This document shows positions 26,116-35,143 of a stretch of 64,000 nt of DNA, in pieces; position 1 is the first letter of the stretch, and each line of letters starts with the position of its first letter. Location: the NCBI RefSeq assembly GCF_016863135.1, contig NZ_BOOH01000056.1, positions 1-64,000 of the forward strand, given 5' to 3'. The notes beneath the pieces are model-generated. The model had not been told where the DNA came from, searched no databases, and saw only the letters and a program-made list of their open reading frames with translations. The stretch comes from Planobispora longispora (GTDB lineage Bacteria; Actinomycetota; Actinomycetes; Streptosporangiales; Streptosporangiaceae). The translations under genes were made by a program, and so were the position numbers.

Positions 26116-26131
26116 TCTGGATTTTTCCAGA
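26116..26131. promoter_or_regulatory. Operator candidate in divergent promoter
   Basis: TCTGGA-TTTT-TCCAGA is a perfect inverted repeat 11 bases upstream of the MFS start and 47 bases upstream of the regulator start. It is well placed for autoregulation by the AraC-type protein, though AraC members more often bind direct repeats. Confidence 0.45.
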
Positions 26132-26177
26132 TCAGAGCGCCGGTGTCGCAGATGACATCATTGGGTACATTTACGCC

Positions 26178-27149
26178 ATGCCCCTGGACTTCCCGGAAAC
26201 GCCCCCGGCGCCCCTCGATCCGCATCGCGTGGTCGCCTTGGTCGCCCCGAGGCAGGAGCTCTACCCGATCACCTCCGCCGCGGCCGTCTTCGGCTATCAC
26301 GGCCCCGACATCGTCCAGCACTACAGCTTCAGTCTGTGCGCCGAGCGGCCCGGCTCCCTGCCCACCACCCTCGGCGGTCCCATCCAGGTGGACCGCGGCC
26401 TCGAAGCCCTCGACGACGCCGACACCGTGTTCATCGCGAGCTGGACCCTCATCCCCGCGCCCGCCGTACTGCACGCGGTGTCCCGCGCCCACGCCCGGGG
26501 CGCCCGCATCGTCGCCGTCTGGGCCGGGATCTTCGTCCCCGCCGCCCTGGGCCTCCTGGACGGCCGCCGCGCCTCCGTCCACTGGGAACTGTCCGCCGAA
26601 CTCACCGCCCGCCACCCCCGCGTCATCCCCGACGACACCGTCATCTACGTCGACCACGGCGACGTCGCCACCGCCGGGGCCTCGGCCGCCACCCTCGACC
26701 TCTGCCTCCACCAGGTCCTCCAGGAGCACGGCGCGGCCCACGCCATGCGCATCGGCCGTCAGCTCGCCGCCGGGCCGCACCGCGAGGGCTGCCAGCGGCA
26801 GTACCCTCCCCTGCCCACCGCCGGCCCCATGCCGGACTCCCTGGCCCCCCTGCTCGAATGGCTCCTGTCGCGCCTGCCCGACCAGATCACCGTCGAGGAC
26901 ATGGCCGCCTACTCGGGTGTCTCCTCCCGCACCCTCACCCGCCAGTTCACCGACCAGCTCGGCGTCCCGCCCGCCCGCTGGCTGCTGGAACGCCGCCTGG
27001 CCGCCACCCGCGCCCTGCTGGAGGAGACCGACCTGCCGGTCGAGACCATCGCCGCCCGCGTCGGCCTCTCCTCGGCGGTCAACCTCCGCCGCCGCTTCCA
27101 CAACGCCCTGCGCACCACCCCGGCCGCCTACCGCCGCTCCTTCCGCTGA
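26178..27149 (+). CDS. GlxA-type AraC-family transcriptional regulator
   Basis: The 323-residue regulator has an N-terminal DJ-1/PfpI-like domain (about 15-180) and a C-terminal AraC DNA-binding domain with two HTH motifs (ITVEDMAAYSGVSSRTLTRQF and LPVETIAARVGLSSAVNLRRRF). The pseudo-nucleophile elbow region reads VAVWAGIFVPA and lacks the Cys of true DJ-1 enzymes. ATG 26178 is chosen from the domain start. It is divergent from the MFS transporter and is its probable regulator. Confidence 0.88.
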   Translation: MPLDFPETPPAPLDPHRVVALVAPRQELYPITSAAAVFGYHGPDIVQHYSFSLCAERPGSLPTTLGGPIQVDRGLEALDDADTVFIASWTLIPAPAVLHAVSRAHARGARIVAVWAGIFVPAALGLLDGRRASVHWELSAELTARHPRVIPDDTVIYVDHGDVATAGASAATLDLCLHQVLQEHGAAHAMRIGRQLAAGPHREGCQRQYPPLPTAGPMPDSLAPLLEWLLSRLPDQITVEDMAAYSGVSSRTLTRQFTDQLGVPPARWLLERRLAATRALLEETDLPVETIAARVGLSSAVNLRRRFHNALRTTPAAYRRSFR

Positions 27150-27239
27150 AGCCCCCAGAGGCTCCACGGGGGCCGGGGCCGGCATGGGCGGCCCGGATAT
27201 AGACCGCGTCGGACGGCGCAGGGTAACGTCCTTCCCGAC

Positions 27240-27252
27240 GGAACAATGTTCC
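27240..27252. promoter_or_regulatory. Operator-like palindrome before the MaoC gene
   Basis: GGAACA-A-TGTTCC is a perfect palindrome 57 bases before the MaoC start, of a size typical for TetR-family sites. No regulator gene is adjacent. Confidence 0.4.
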
Positions 27253-27308
27253 AGTCCGGCGCGGCCGAGACGTTAGGCGGCGCGCGAACCCGTGGCGGAG
27301 GGGAAGGC

Positions 27309-27830
27309 ATGCAGTTCGGTCGCACCTATGAGGAGTTCGAGGTCGGCGCCGTCTACAAGCACTGGCCCGGCAAGACGGTGACGGAGTACGACAACCACCT
27401 GTTCTGCCTGCTGACCATGAACCATCATCCCGTCCACCTGGACGACAACTACTCCGCGACCACGGACCACGGCCGGAACCTCGTCGTCGGCAACTACGTC
27501 TACTCCCTGCTGACCGGCATGTCCGTCCCGGACGTCTCCGGGAAGGCGATCGCGAACCTCGAGGTCGACTCGCTCAAGCACGTCGCCCCCACCTTCCACG
27601 GGGACACGATCTACGGCGAGACGACCGTGCTGGAGAAGAGACGGTCGGCGTCGAAGGAAGACCGCGGCATCGTCCTCGTGGAGACCAGGGGGTACAAGCA
27701 GGACGGCACCCTGGTCTGCGTCTTCCGCCGCAGGGTCATGGTCCCGACGGAGGCCTACCTGAAGGAACGCGGCGACCAGCCGGGCCGTCCGGTCCCTCAG
27801 CAGCCGCTGACGCCCGCTCCCGGCGCGTGA
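27309..27830 (+). CDS. MaoC-family dehydratase (hotdog fold)
   Basis: The 173-residue hotdog protein matches MaoC-like enoyl-CoA hydratases, with YEEFEVGAVYKHWPGKTVTEYDNHLFC followed by MNHHPVHLDDNYS, which carries the conserved Asp/His hydratase region. ATG 27309, with GGAGGGGAAGG upstream, is preferred to the in-frame ATG at 27246. Seventy bases downstream lies an acyl-CoA dehydrogenase gene on the same strand, so the two probably act on the same acyl-CoA. The substrate chain is unknown; similar pairs occur with mesaconyl- or beta-methylmalyl-type CoA metabolism and in branched fatty acid degradation. Confidence 0.85.
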   Translation: MQFGRTYEEFEVGAVYKHWPGKTVTEYDNHLFCLLTMNHHPVHLDDNYSATTDHGRNLVVGNYVYSLLTGMSVPDVSGKAIANLEVDSLKHVAPTFHGDTIYGETTVLEKRRSASKEDRGIVLVETRGYKQDGTLVCVFRRRVMVPTEAYLKERGDQPGRPVPQQPLTPAPGA

Positions 27831-27900
27831 TCAGGCCAGGACCGGCCCCTGATGATCTGAGAAGGACCGTTCCGGTCATCCCCGTGGCTGAAAGGACCCA

Positions 27901-29064
27901 GTGGTGGACTTCGAGTTGAACGACGAGCAGCGCTTGTTCCGCCAGACCCTGCGGGAGTTCGTCGACTCCGAGATCGTGCCGGTCGCCTCGGAGTGGGAGC
28001 GGACCGGCCGCTACCCCACGGAGATCGTCGAGCGGTTCAGGCAGCTCGGCCTCTTCGGGATGACGATCCCCGAGGAGTACGGCGGGCTGGCCCTGGACCG
28101 GGTCTCGTTCGCGCTGGTCTTCGAGGAGATCGCGCGGGGCTGGATGGGCGTGGCCGGGGTGCTCGGCTCGCACTCGCTGGCCGCGTGGATGATCGCCCAG
28201 CACGGGACCGAGGAGCAGAAGAAGACCTACCTGCCGGACCTGGCCACCGGCGCCCGCCGTACCGGCATCGCGCTGACCGAGCCGGGCGCGGGCACGGACC
28301 TGCAGGGCATCCAGACCCGGGCCGTCCGCGACGGCGACCACTACGTGGTCAACGGGACCAAGACGTGGATCACCAACGCCCGCCACGCCGACCCGATGCC
28401 CGTCCTGGTCAAGACCTCGGTCACCGAGCCCGCCCACCGCGGCATGTCCCTGCTCCTCGTCGAGGCCGGGACCCCCGGCTACACCGTCAGCCGCGACCTG
28501 CCCAAGCTCGGCTACAAGGGAACCGAGACCTGCGAGATCTCGCTGGCGGACGTGCGGGTGCCGGTGGCGAACCTGCTCGGCGGGACCGAGGGCCGGGGAA
28601 TGCAGCAGGCCCTGTCCGCCCTGGAACTCGGCCGGGTCAACATCGCCGCCCGCGCCGTCGGCGTCTCCCAGTGCGCCTACGACGCCGCGCTGAACTACTC
28701 CCGTGAGCGCCACGCCTTCGGCAAGCCCATCGCCGACTTCCAGGCGATCCAGCTCAAGCTCGCCGACATGGCCACCGAGATCCAGGCCGCCCGGCTGCTC
28801 ACCTACTGGGCGGCCGTCCGCTCGGAGTCGGGCGCGGTGAACGCCGAGGCCGCGATGGCCAAGTACTTCGCCTCCGAGGTCGCGCTCCGCACCACGATGG
28901 AGGCCATGCGCGTGCACGGCGGCTACGGCTACTCCCAGGAGTTCGTGGTCGAGCGGCTCTACCGCGACGCGCCGCTCATGGCCATCGGCGAGGGCACCAA
29001 CGACGTGCAGCGGATGGTCATCGCCAGAGCCCTCGTCTCGGAGGCCGTCAAGATCGGCTGGTGA
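27901..29064 (+). CDS. Acyl-CoA dehydrogenase
   Basis: The 387-residue flavoprotein has the full family layout. It starts with an N-terminal helical domain (FELNDEQRLFRQTLREFVDSEI). A beta domain follows with the FAD-contacting motif TGIALTEPGAGTDLQG (about 121-136) and the signature WITNARHA. The C-terminal helical domain holds RHAFGKPIADFQAIQ and the catalytic-base region MRVHGGYGYSQEFVVERLYRDAPLMAIGEGTNDVQR. It oxidises an acyl-CoA to the 2-enoyl-CoA and passes electrons to ETF. GTG 27901 is preceded by AAAGGA. Confidence 0.93.
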   Translation: MVDFELNDEQRLFRQTLREFVDSEIVPVASEWERTGRYPTEIVERFRQLGLFGMTIPEEYGGLALDRVSFALVFEEIARGWMGVAGVLGSHSLAAWMIAQHGTEEQKKTYLPDLATGARRTGIALTEPGAGTDLQGIQTRAVRDGDHYVVNGTKTWITNARHADPMPVLVKTSVTEPAHRGMSLLLVEAGTPGYTVSRDLPKLGYKGTETCEISLADVRVPVANLLGGTEGRGMQQALSALELGRVNIAARAVGVSQCAYDAALNYSRERHAFGKPIADFQAIQLKLADMATEIQAARLLTYWAAVRSESGAVNAEAAMAKYFASEVALRTTMEAMRVHGGYGYSQEFVVERLYRDAPLMAIGEGTNDVQRMVIARALVSEAVKIGW

Positions 29065-29143
29065 CCCGCCGGCGCCCCGCCGCCGAGCCCGGTTCCGCGT
29101 GAGCGGGGCCGGGCCGTACGGCGAGCGGATAGGGTCCGGAAGC

Positions 29144-30340
29144 GTGGAACCCGTCGTCGCCGTGCTCCTGGTCGTCGTCCTCGTCAGCGTTCCCGCCCTG
29201 GTGCTGTGGCGGGTGTTGCGCGGGCGGCGGGATCTGGGCAGCAGCCCGGCCGAGCGGGCCACGTTCGAGACCCTGCACACCGCCTCGCTCGCCGCGCCGC
29301 CGCTGCGGGCCGGGCTGACCGAGACGGGCGCGCAGAAGGCGTCCCGGCACCTGCGCGCGCTGCTGGGCTCCCCGGCGCTGGCGATCACCGACGAGCAGGG
29401 GCTGCTGGTCTACGACGGCGAGGGCGACCACCACGCCCACGAGGCGTTCGCCAACGCCGCCCGCACCCTCGCCGACGGGCGCACCCAGGTGCTCGGCCCC
29501 GAGGTCGTCTCGTGCGACCTGCCCGAGTGCCCGATCCGGTTCGCGGTGGTGGTGCCGCTGACCACCGACGGCCGGGTGGTCGGCTCGCTGGCCGCCTACG
29601 GCGGCAACGCCTCGGCGGGCCTGGTGCGGGCCGCCCACGAGGTGGCGCGCTGGGTGGACTCCCAGCTGGAGCTGGCCGAGCTGGACCGTTCCCGGACGCG
29701 GCTGATGGAGGCCGAGGTGCGGGCCCTGCGCGCGCAGATCTCCCCGCACTTCATCTACAACTCGCTGACCACGATCGCGAGCTTCGTCCGCTCCGACCCG
29801 GACCGTTCCCGCGAGCTGCTGCTGGACTTCGCCGACTTCACCCGCTACTCCTTCCGGCGGCACGGGGAGTTCACCACGCTCGCCGAGGAGCTGCGCTCCA
29901 TCGACCGCTACCTCACCCTGGAGCGCGCCCGCTTCGGCGACCAGCTCCAGGTCACACTGCGCATCGCGCCCGAGGTGCTCGCCGTGGCGGTGCCGTTCCT
30001 GTGCCTGCAGCCCCTGGTGGAGAACGCGGTACGGCACGGCCTGGAGAGCAAGCCCGGCGTCGGCCGCATCTCCATCGTCGCCGAGGACGCCGGGTCCGAG
30101 TGCCGGATCAGCGTCGAGGACGACGGGGTCGGCATGGACCCCGACCGGCTCCGCAGAATCCTGGCCGGGGACGCCGACGAGCGCTCCGGGACCGGGGGAG
30201 TGGGCCTGGGCAACGTGGACGAGCGGCTGCGCCAGGTCTACGGCGACGAGTACGGCCTGGTCGTGGAGACCGGCAAGGGGGCGGGCACGAAGGTCAGCGT
30301 CCGCCTGCCCAAGTACCGCCCCGGCGTCTCCGTCCGCTGA
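29144..30340 (+). CDS. LytS-type sensor histidine kinase
   Basis: The 398-residue kinase has one N-terminal membrane helix (about 3-22), a GAF-like region with a CDLPECPIRFAVVVPL segment (about 125-140), and the LytS/YehU phosphoacceptor domain ALRAQISPHFIYNSLTTIASFV. A HATPase_c domain follows (LVENAVRHGLESK; EDDGVGMDPDRL). The paired CxxxxC could bind metal or sense redox, but that is speculation. GTG 29144 was chosen because it begins the membrane helix and has GGTCCGGA upstream. Its probable partner is the LytTR regulator at 31894, two genes downstream, and the symporter genes beyond are likely targets. Confidence 0.88.
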   Translation: MEPVVAVLLVVVLVSVPALVLWRVLRGRRDLGSSPAERATFETLHTASLAAPPLRAGLTETGAQKASRHLRALLGSPALAITDEQGLLVYDGEGDHHAHEAFANAARTLADGRTQVLGPEVVSCDLPECPIRFAVVVPLTTDGRVVGSLAAYGGNASAGLVRAAHEVARWVDSQLELAELDRSRTRLMEAEVRALRAQISPHFIYNSLTTIASFVRSDPDRSRELLLDFADFTRYSFRRHGEFTTLAEELRSIDRYLTLERARFGDQLQVTLRIAPEVLAVAVPFLCLQPLVENAVRHGLESKPGVGRISIVAEDAGSECRISVEDDGVGMDPDRLRRILAGDADERSGTGGVGLGNVDERLRQVYGDEYGLVVETGKGAGTKVSVRLPKYRPGVSVR

Positions 30341-30533
30341 GCGCTCCCGTCCGTCGAGGCTTCCCGTCGGCCGGGCGCCCCGGTCCGTCTGGCTCCTCGC
30401 CCGCGTTGGCCGCCTCCCGCGTCTGACACATTGAACGGCGCGTGTTTGACATATCGAATAGCGGTGGAAATATCGCACAGGTCGTGTCAAGATCGCTTGT
30501 CTCGCGCATGTCCGACGTCCCCCCGGAGAGTCC

Positions 30534-31838
30534 ATGAGCGCCAGCCACACGGGCACCCCCGGCCCGGCCGCCGATCCGAAATCCGCGCCCTCGGCGGCCC
30601 CGCGCGGGCTGGGGCGGGGATTCTGGACGCTGTTCTCCTCCAGCACCGTCTCCAACCTGGCCGACGGCATGGGCCGGGTGGCCCTGCCGCTGCTGGCGGT
30701 GAGCCTCACCCGCGAACCGGTGCTGGTGGCGGCGCTGACGTCGCTCACCTTCCTGCCGTGGCTGCTGTTCGCGGTCGTCAGCGGCGCGCTGGTGGACCGG
30801 GTCGACCGGCGCCGGGCGATGATCGCCGCCCAGGTCGTCAGGACCGTGATCGTCGGCCTGCTCGGGGCGGCGGTGCTGACCGGGCAGGCGGCGCTGTGGA
30901 TGCTCTACGTGGCGGCCTTCGCCCTCGGCGCCGTCGAGACGCTCTACGACAACGCGGCCCACTCCATGACGCCCGCGGTGGTCCGGCGGGACCAGCTGGA
31001 GAAGGCCAACGGCCGGGTCGAGGCCGCGAGCGTCGTCGCCGACAGCTTCCTCGGCGCCCCGCTGGCCAGCGCCCTGTTCGTCGCCGCCGCGGCGCTGCCG
31101 TTCCTGGCGAACTCGACGCTCTTCCTGCTGGCCGGGGTGCTCCTGCTCTTCCTGCCCGGCCGCTACCGGGCCGAGCCGGCGGCGGGGGCCGGGCGGCCCG
31201 CGAACCTGCGCGCGGAGATCGCCGAGGGGGTGCGCTGGCTCTGGAACCACCGGCTGCTGCGCGGGCTCACCGCGATCTCCTCCCTCCACGGGGCGGTGTT
31301 CCAGGGAGTCACGGCGGTGACCGTGCTGCTGGTGACGGACCTGCTGCGGCTGCCCGCCGCCGCCTACGGCTGGTTCGTGCTGACCGGGGGGATCGGCGGG
31401 GTGGTCGGCGGGCTGATCGCGCCGGTGCTGACCCGCAGGTGGCCGCGGGCCGTCGTGATGGCCGTCGCGCTGACGACCCCGGGTGTCTGCTTCGTGCTCA
31501 TCGCCGCCCTCCCGTTCCCGGCGACGCTCGCGGTCGCGACGATGCTCGGCGCGGGATCGATCATGGTGTGGAACATCCTGATCATGTCGCTGCGCCAGGC
31601 CCTGGTCCCGCCGGCCCTGTTCGGCCGGGTGCTGGGGGCGATCCGTACGGTCCTGTGGGGCTTCATGCCGCTCGGCGCGCTGTGCGGCGGCCTGCTGGCC
31701 GAGGCGTTCGGGCTCCGCGCCCTCGCGGTGATCGGCGGGTGCCTGATGCTGCTTCTCATGGTGCCGCTCGGGCTGATCCTGCACCGGCACAGGGCCGTGC
31801 TGCGCACGCTGAACAGCTCGGATACTGTTGACACCTGA
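30534..31838 (+). CDS. MFS transporter (MFS_3-like)
   Basis: The 434-residue protein has about 12 helices, an opening FSSSTVSNLADGMGRVALPLLAVSLT and the loop VVSGALVDRVDRRRAMIAAQVV, as in macrolide-type exporters and permease-like MFS proteins. It lies between the LytS kinase and LytTR regulator genes on the same strand, an unusual position that may mark an insertion into a two-component operon. It has its own ribosome site (GGAGAG). The substrate is unknown. Confidence 0.85.
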   Translation: MSASHTGTPGPAADPKSAPSAAPRGLGRGFWTLFSSSTVSNLADGMGRVALPLLAVSLTREPVLVAALTSLTFLPWLLFAVVSGALVDRVDRRRAMIAAQVVRTVIVGLLGAAVLTGQAALWMLYVAAFALGAVETLYDNAAHSMTPAVVRRDQLEKANGRVEAASVVADSFLGAPLASALFVAAAALPFLANSTLFLLAGVLLLFLPGRYRAEPAAGAGRPANLRAEIAEGVRWLWNHRLLRGLTAISSLHGAVFQGVTAVTVLLVTDLLRLPAAAYGWFVLTGGIGGVVGGLIAPVLTRRWPRAVVMAVALTTPGVCFVLIAALPFPATLAVATMLGAGSIMVWNILIMSLRQALVPPALFGRVLGAIRTVLWGFMPLGALCGGLLAEAFGLRALAVIGGCLMLLLMVPLGLILHRHRAVLRTLNSSDTVDT

Positions 31839-31893
31839 TGTCTGATTCATCACCCTCTAGGGATTCGCTGACGAACGACCCGGAGGAGTAAGC

Positions 31894-32655
31894 GTGACCG
31901 GCCTGCGCGTCCTGGCGGTGGACGACGAGCTCCCCGCGCTGGAGGATCTGGCCTACCTTCTCCGGGCCGATCCCCGCATCGGGGAGGTCGCGCTGGCCAG
32001 GGACGGGGCGGCCGCCCTCCGGGCCCTGGACCGGGCCATCGCCGACGGGCGGCCGATCGACGCGGTCTTCCTGGACATCCGGATGCGCGGCCTGGACGGG
32101 GTGGTCCTCGGTAGGCTGCTGTCGCAGTTCGCCAACCCGCCGAGGGTGGTGTTCGTGACCGCCTACGAGGAGCACGCGGTGGACGCCTTCGAGCTCAAGG
32201 CGGAGGATTACCTGCTCAAGCCGGTCCGGCCGGAGCGGCTGGCCGAGGCCATCCGACGGGTGTGCGTCTCGGCCGAGCTGCCGGAGGGCGACGGGGCGGG
32301 CCGCGCCGACCCAGGGACCATCCCGGTCGAGCTCGGCGGCGTGACCCGGTTCGTGGCCAGCACCGAGGTCCGCTACGTCGAGGCGCAGGGCGACTACGCC
32401 CGCCTGCACACCGCGACCGGCAGCCACCTGGTCCGCATCTCGCTGGCGACGCTGGAGGAGCGCTGGGCCTCGGCCGGGTTCATCCGGGTGCACCGCAGCC
32501 ACCTGGTCGCGGTCAAGCACATCGACGAGCTGCACATCGACTCCGGCCGCTGCGTGGTCCGCATCGGCGAGACCGAGATCCCGGTCAGCCGCCGCCACAC
32601 GCGCGAACTGCGCGACCTGCTGGTCCGCCGGGCGCGCAAGGGGCGGGCGGAGTGA
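31894..32655 (+). CDS. LytTR-family response regulator
   Basis: The 253-residue regulator has a receiver domain (DDE at 10-12, Asp in FLDIRMRGLDG at about 57, Lys in YLLKPVRPE) and a C-terminal LytTR DNA-binding domain (YVEAQGDYARLHT; FIRVHRSHLVAVKHI; IPVSRRHTRELRDLL). This is the usual partner of LytS-type kinases such as the one two genes upstream. GTG 31894 has GGAGGAG upstream. The following symporter genes overlap or abut it, so it probably controls organic-acid uptake. Confidence 0.92.
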   Translation: MTGLRVLAVDDELPALEDLAYLLRADPRIGEVALARDGAAALRALDRAIADGRPIDAVFLDIRMRGLDGVVLGRLLSQFANPPRVVFVTAYEEHAVDAFELKAEDYLLKPVRPERLAEAIRRVCVSAELPEGDGAGRADPGTIPVELGGVTRFVASTEVRYVEAQGDYARLHTATGSHLVRISLATLEERWASAGFIRVHRSHLVAVKHIDELHIDSGRCVVRIGETEIPVSRRHTRELRDLLVRRARKGRAE

Positions 32656-33116
32656 GCCGGGAACGCGAGCGCCCGCGCCGCGAGAGCGAACGGCCCCGCC
32701 GGGAGGGCGAGCGGTCCCGGAGGGAGGGCGAGCGGCGCAGGGACGCCGAGCGGCCCCGCCGGGAGGTGGTGACCAGCCCGCGCACGACGGCCGCCCGCCA
32801 CCCCCGCTACCCGGCGAGCCGGGAGATCGACGAGCAGACCCGGCTGGGCGAGGTCTACATGCGCTCGCTGGTCCGCACCCAGTTCCGGCTGGCCCTGTTC
32901 GTCTGCACGGTGCTCGGCTGCGTGGTCGGCGGGCTGCCGCTGCTGTTCCTGCTCGTGCCGGAGCTGCGCGAGGTCAGGCTGCTGGGGATCCCGCTGCCCT
33001 GGGCGGTGCTGGCCGGGCTGATCTACCCGTTCTTCGTGCTCGGGGCCTGGCTCTACGTGCGGCAGGCCGAGCGCAACGAGCGCGACTTCGCCGAGCTGGT
33101 GGAGCGCGAACGATGA
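32652..33116 (+). CDS. Small two-helix membrane protein, DUF485-like, with charged repeats
   Basis: The 154-residue protein starts at a GTG that overlaps the regulator stop (GTGA) and ends overlapping the symporter start (ATGA). Residues 2-40 are five imperfect heptads of the type SERPRRE, built from a repeated DNA unit. Two membrane helices follow (about 78-100 and 112-135), then the YVRQAERN tail. DUF485 proteins show the same two-helix plan and a similar post-helix motif, and are also encoded directly before SSS symporters. I infer it is a diverged DUF485-type partner of the next gene. Confidence 0.72.
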   Translation: MSRERERPRRESERPRREGERSRREGERRRDAERPRREVVTSPRTTAARHPRYPASREIDEQTRLGEVYMRSLVRTQFRLALFVCTVLGCVVGGLPLLFLLVPELREVRLLGIPLPWAVLAGLIYPFFVLGAWLYVRQAERNERDFAELVERER

Positions 33117-34612
33117 GCACGGCCTACGGCATGACCGCGGTGGTGCTGGTGGTGCTGGCCGCGGTGCTGATCGGGGCGTTCGGCATCCGGCTGTCGCGGA
33201 CCACCTCCGACTTCTACGTCGCCTCCCGGACCGTCTCCCCGCTGTGGAACGCCTCCGCCATCGGCGGGGAGTACCTGTCGGCGGCGAGCTTCCTGGGCAT
33301 CGCCGGGCTGATCCTCACCTACGGCGCCGACATGTTGTGGCTGCCGGTCGGCTGGACCGGCGGCTACCTGGTGCTGCTCGTCCTGGTCTCCGCGCCGCTG
33401 CGCCGCTCGGGCGCCTACACGCTGCCGGACTTCGCCGAGGCGCGGCTGGAGTCGATGGCGGTACGGCGCGTGGCCAGCGTGCTGGTCGTGCTGATCGGCT
33501 GGCTGTACCTGATGCCGCAGTTCCAGAGCGCCGGCCTGGTGCTGCGGACCGTCACCGGCGCCCCGGTCTGGGTGGGGGCGCTGCTGGTGGCGGCGGTGGT
33601 CGCGGTCAACGTGATGTCCGGCGGGATGCGCTCGATCACCTTCGTGCAGGCCTTCCAGTACTGGCTCAAGCTCACCGCGCTCGCCGTGCCGCTGGTGTTC
33701 CTGGTGCTGGCCTGGCGGTCGGACGGGTCCCCCGGGCTGAGCGCGCACGACGCGGTCACCTGGGCGCTGCCCCTGTCGGGCGACAGGGAGTACGGCCTCT
33801 ACTCGACCTACTCGCTGATCCTGGCGACCTTCCTGGGCACCATGGGGCTGCCGCACGTGCTGGTGCGCTTCTACACCAACCCGGACGGGCGGGCCGCCCG
33901 CCGTACGACGCTGGTGGTGCTCTCCCTGCTCGGCGCGTTCTACCTGCTGCCCGCCCTGTACGGCGCGCTGGGCCGCATCTACGTGCCGGAGCTGGAGGGC
34001 AGCGACACGGTGGTGCTGACCCTGCCGGGACGGCTGATCGGGGGAGTGGCGGGGGACCTCCTGACGGCCCTGGTGACGGCGGGCGCGTTCGCGGCGTTCC
34101 TGTCCACCTCCTCGGGGCTGACCGTGTCCGTGGCGGGAGTGATCGGGCAGGACATCCTCAAGGGCGGGGTGCGCTCGTTCCGGACGGCGGCGGTGCTGGC
34201 GGTGATCGTGCCGCTGGTCCTGGCCATCGGCGCGCGCGCCCTGCCGGTCGCCGACGTGGTGGGCCTGGCCTTCGCGGTGGCCGCCTCGTCGTTCTGCCCG
34301 CTGCTGGTGCTCGGCATCTGGTGGCGGCGGCTGACGTCGGCGGGGGCGCTGGCCGGGCTGCTCACCGGCGGCGGCCTGGCCTGCGTCGCGGTCCTGACGA
34401 CGATCGGCGGGGGCCCGCACACCGGCCTGGCCGGTGCCCTGCTGGCCCAGCCGGCCGCCTGGACGGTGCCGATCGCCTTCGCGGTGATGGTGGTCGTCTC
34501 GCTGCTCACCCCGGGCCGCATCCCGCCGGGGGTCGCCCGCACGATGGTCCGCCTGCACACCCCGGAGAACCTCGACCTCGACCGCGGGGACTGGCGGCCC
34601 CGTCACACCTGA
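33113..34612 (+). CDS. Sodium/solute symporter family (SSS), monocarboxylate type
   Basis: The 499-residue transporter has about 13 membrane helices and the acetate/monocarboxylate branch signatures of SSS. These include SDFYVASRTVSPLWNASAIGGEYLSAASFLGIAGL, a segment beginning GTMGLPHVLVRFYTNPDGRAAR, and SSSFCPLLVLGIWWRRLT. It is co-translated with the upstream two-helix protein. The substrate is likely a short carboxylate such as acetate, propionate, pyruvate or lactate; the exact one cannot be told. It is a distant paralogue of the ActP-like protein encoded at 35140. Confidence 0.9.
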   Translation: MSTAYGMTAVVLVVLAAVLIGAFGIRLSRTTSDFYVASRTVSPLWNASAIGGEYLSAASFLGIAGLILTYGADMLWLPVGWTGGYLVLLVLVSAPLRRSGAYTLPDFAEARLESMAVRRVASVLVVLIGWLYLMPQFQSAGLVLRTVTGAPVWVGALLVAAVVAVNVMSGGMRSITFVQAFQYWLKLTALAVPLVFLVLAWRSDGSPGLSAHDAVTWALPLSGDREYGLYSTYSLILATFLGTMGLPHVLVRFYTNPDGRAARRTTLVVLSLLGAFYLLPALYGALGRIYVPELEGSDTVVLTLPGRLIGGVAGDLLTALVTAGAFAAFLSTSSGLTVSVAGVIGQDILKGGVRSFRTAAVLAVIVPLVLAIGARALPVADVVGLAFAVAASSFCPLLVLGIWWRRLTSAGALAGLLTGGGLACVAVLTTIGGGPHTGLAGALLAQPAAWTVPIAFAVMVVVSLLTPGRIPPGVARTMVRLHTPENLDLDRGDWRPRHT

Positions 34613-34780
34613 GGCGTCCCCCCGCCGGTGGGCCGCGCCGTCCGGCACGGGGAGCCGTTCGTCGCACGATTAGGACCTTTCATCGCAAGCCCTACCCAGC
34701 TGAACGCGGCCCGGCGGCGGCTGGGCGAAGAGTCCGTCCGGAGGCCTCCTCGGCGGGTAGCGTCCCCTCCTACGGTGTTC

Positions 34781-34794
34781 GTGATCCAGATCAC
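34781..34794. promoter_or_regulatory. Crp-type operator candidate
   Basis: GTGA-TCCAGA-TCAC is a perfect Crp/Fnr-family palindrome 20 bases before the DUF485 start and directly ahead of its AGGAGG ribosome site. The position near or after the transcription start favours repression or leader control. Confidence 0.45.
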
Positions 34795-34813
34795 ATGCGC
34801 AGGAGGTCTCCCC

Positions 34814-35143
34814 GTGGCCACCCAACAACATGACTCATCGGTTTATGAACAGGTGCAGGCCAGTGAACGCTTCCAGGAGCTGAAGCGTCACTTCCGCGCC
34901 TGGACGTTCCCGATGACCGCGGCCTTCCTCTCGTGGTACCTGCTCTACGTGGTGTTGTCCGGCTGGGCGCGTGACTTCATGGGCATCAAGGTGCTGGGCA
35001 ACATCAACGTCGGCTTGATCCTCGGTCTGCTCCAGTTCGTCTCCACGTTCTGGATCGCCCGGGCCTACTCGCGGCACGCGGAGAAGAAGCTCGACCCGAT
35101 CGCCGACGAGATCCGCCACGAGATCGAGGGAAGGCCCGAATGA
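34814..35143 (+). CDS. DUF485 domain membrane protein
   Basis: The 109-residue protein is a typical DUF485 member: a cytosolic N-terminus (ASERFQELKRHFRAWTFPMTAAFLSWYLLYV), two membrane helices (about 36-56 and 70-92), the FMGIKVLGNINVGLILGLLQFVSTF motif, and a charged tail AYSRHAEKKLDPIADEIR. DUF485 genes (yjcH in Escherichia coli) precede acetate permease genes and are thought to assist the symporter. GTG 34814 follows a perfect AGGAGG, and the stop overlaps actP (ATGA). Confidence 0.92.
   Translation: MATQQHDSSVYEQVQASERFQELKRHFRAWTFPMTAAFLSWYLLYVVLSGWARDFMGIKVLGNINVGLILGLLQFVSTFWIARAYSRHAEKKLDPIADEIRHEIEGRPE

Noticed and set aside
24900..27185. A single 761-residue protein made by extending the MFS frame upstream
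   Set aside because: The upstream part is antisense to the GlxA-type regulator and non-coding in character; the transporter family starts at MWTRNF (26105).
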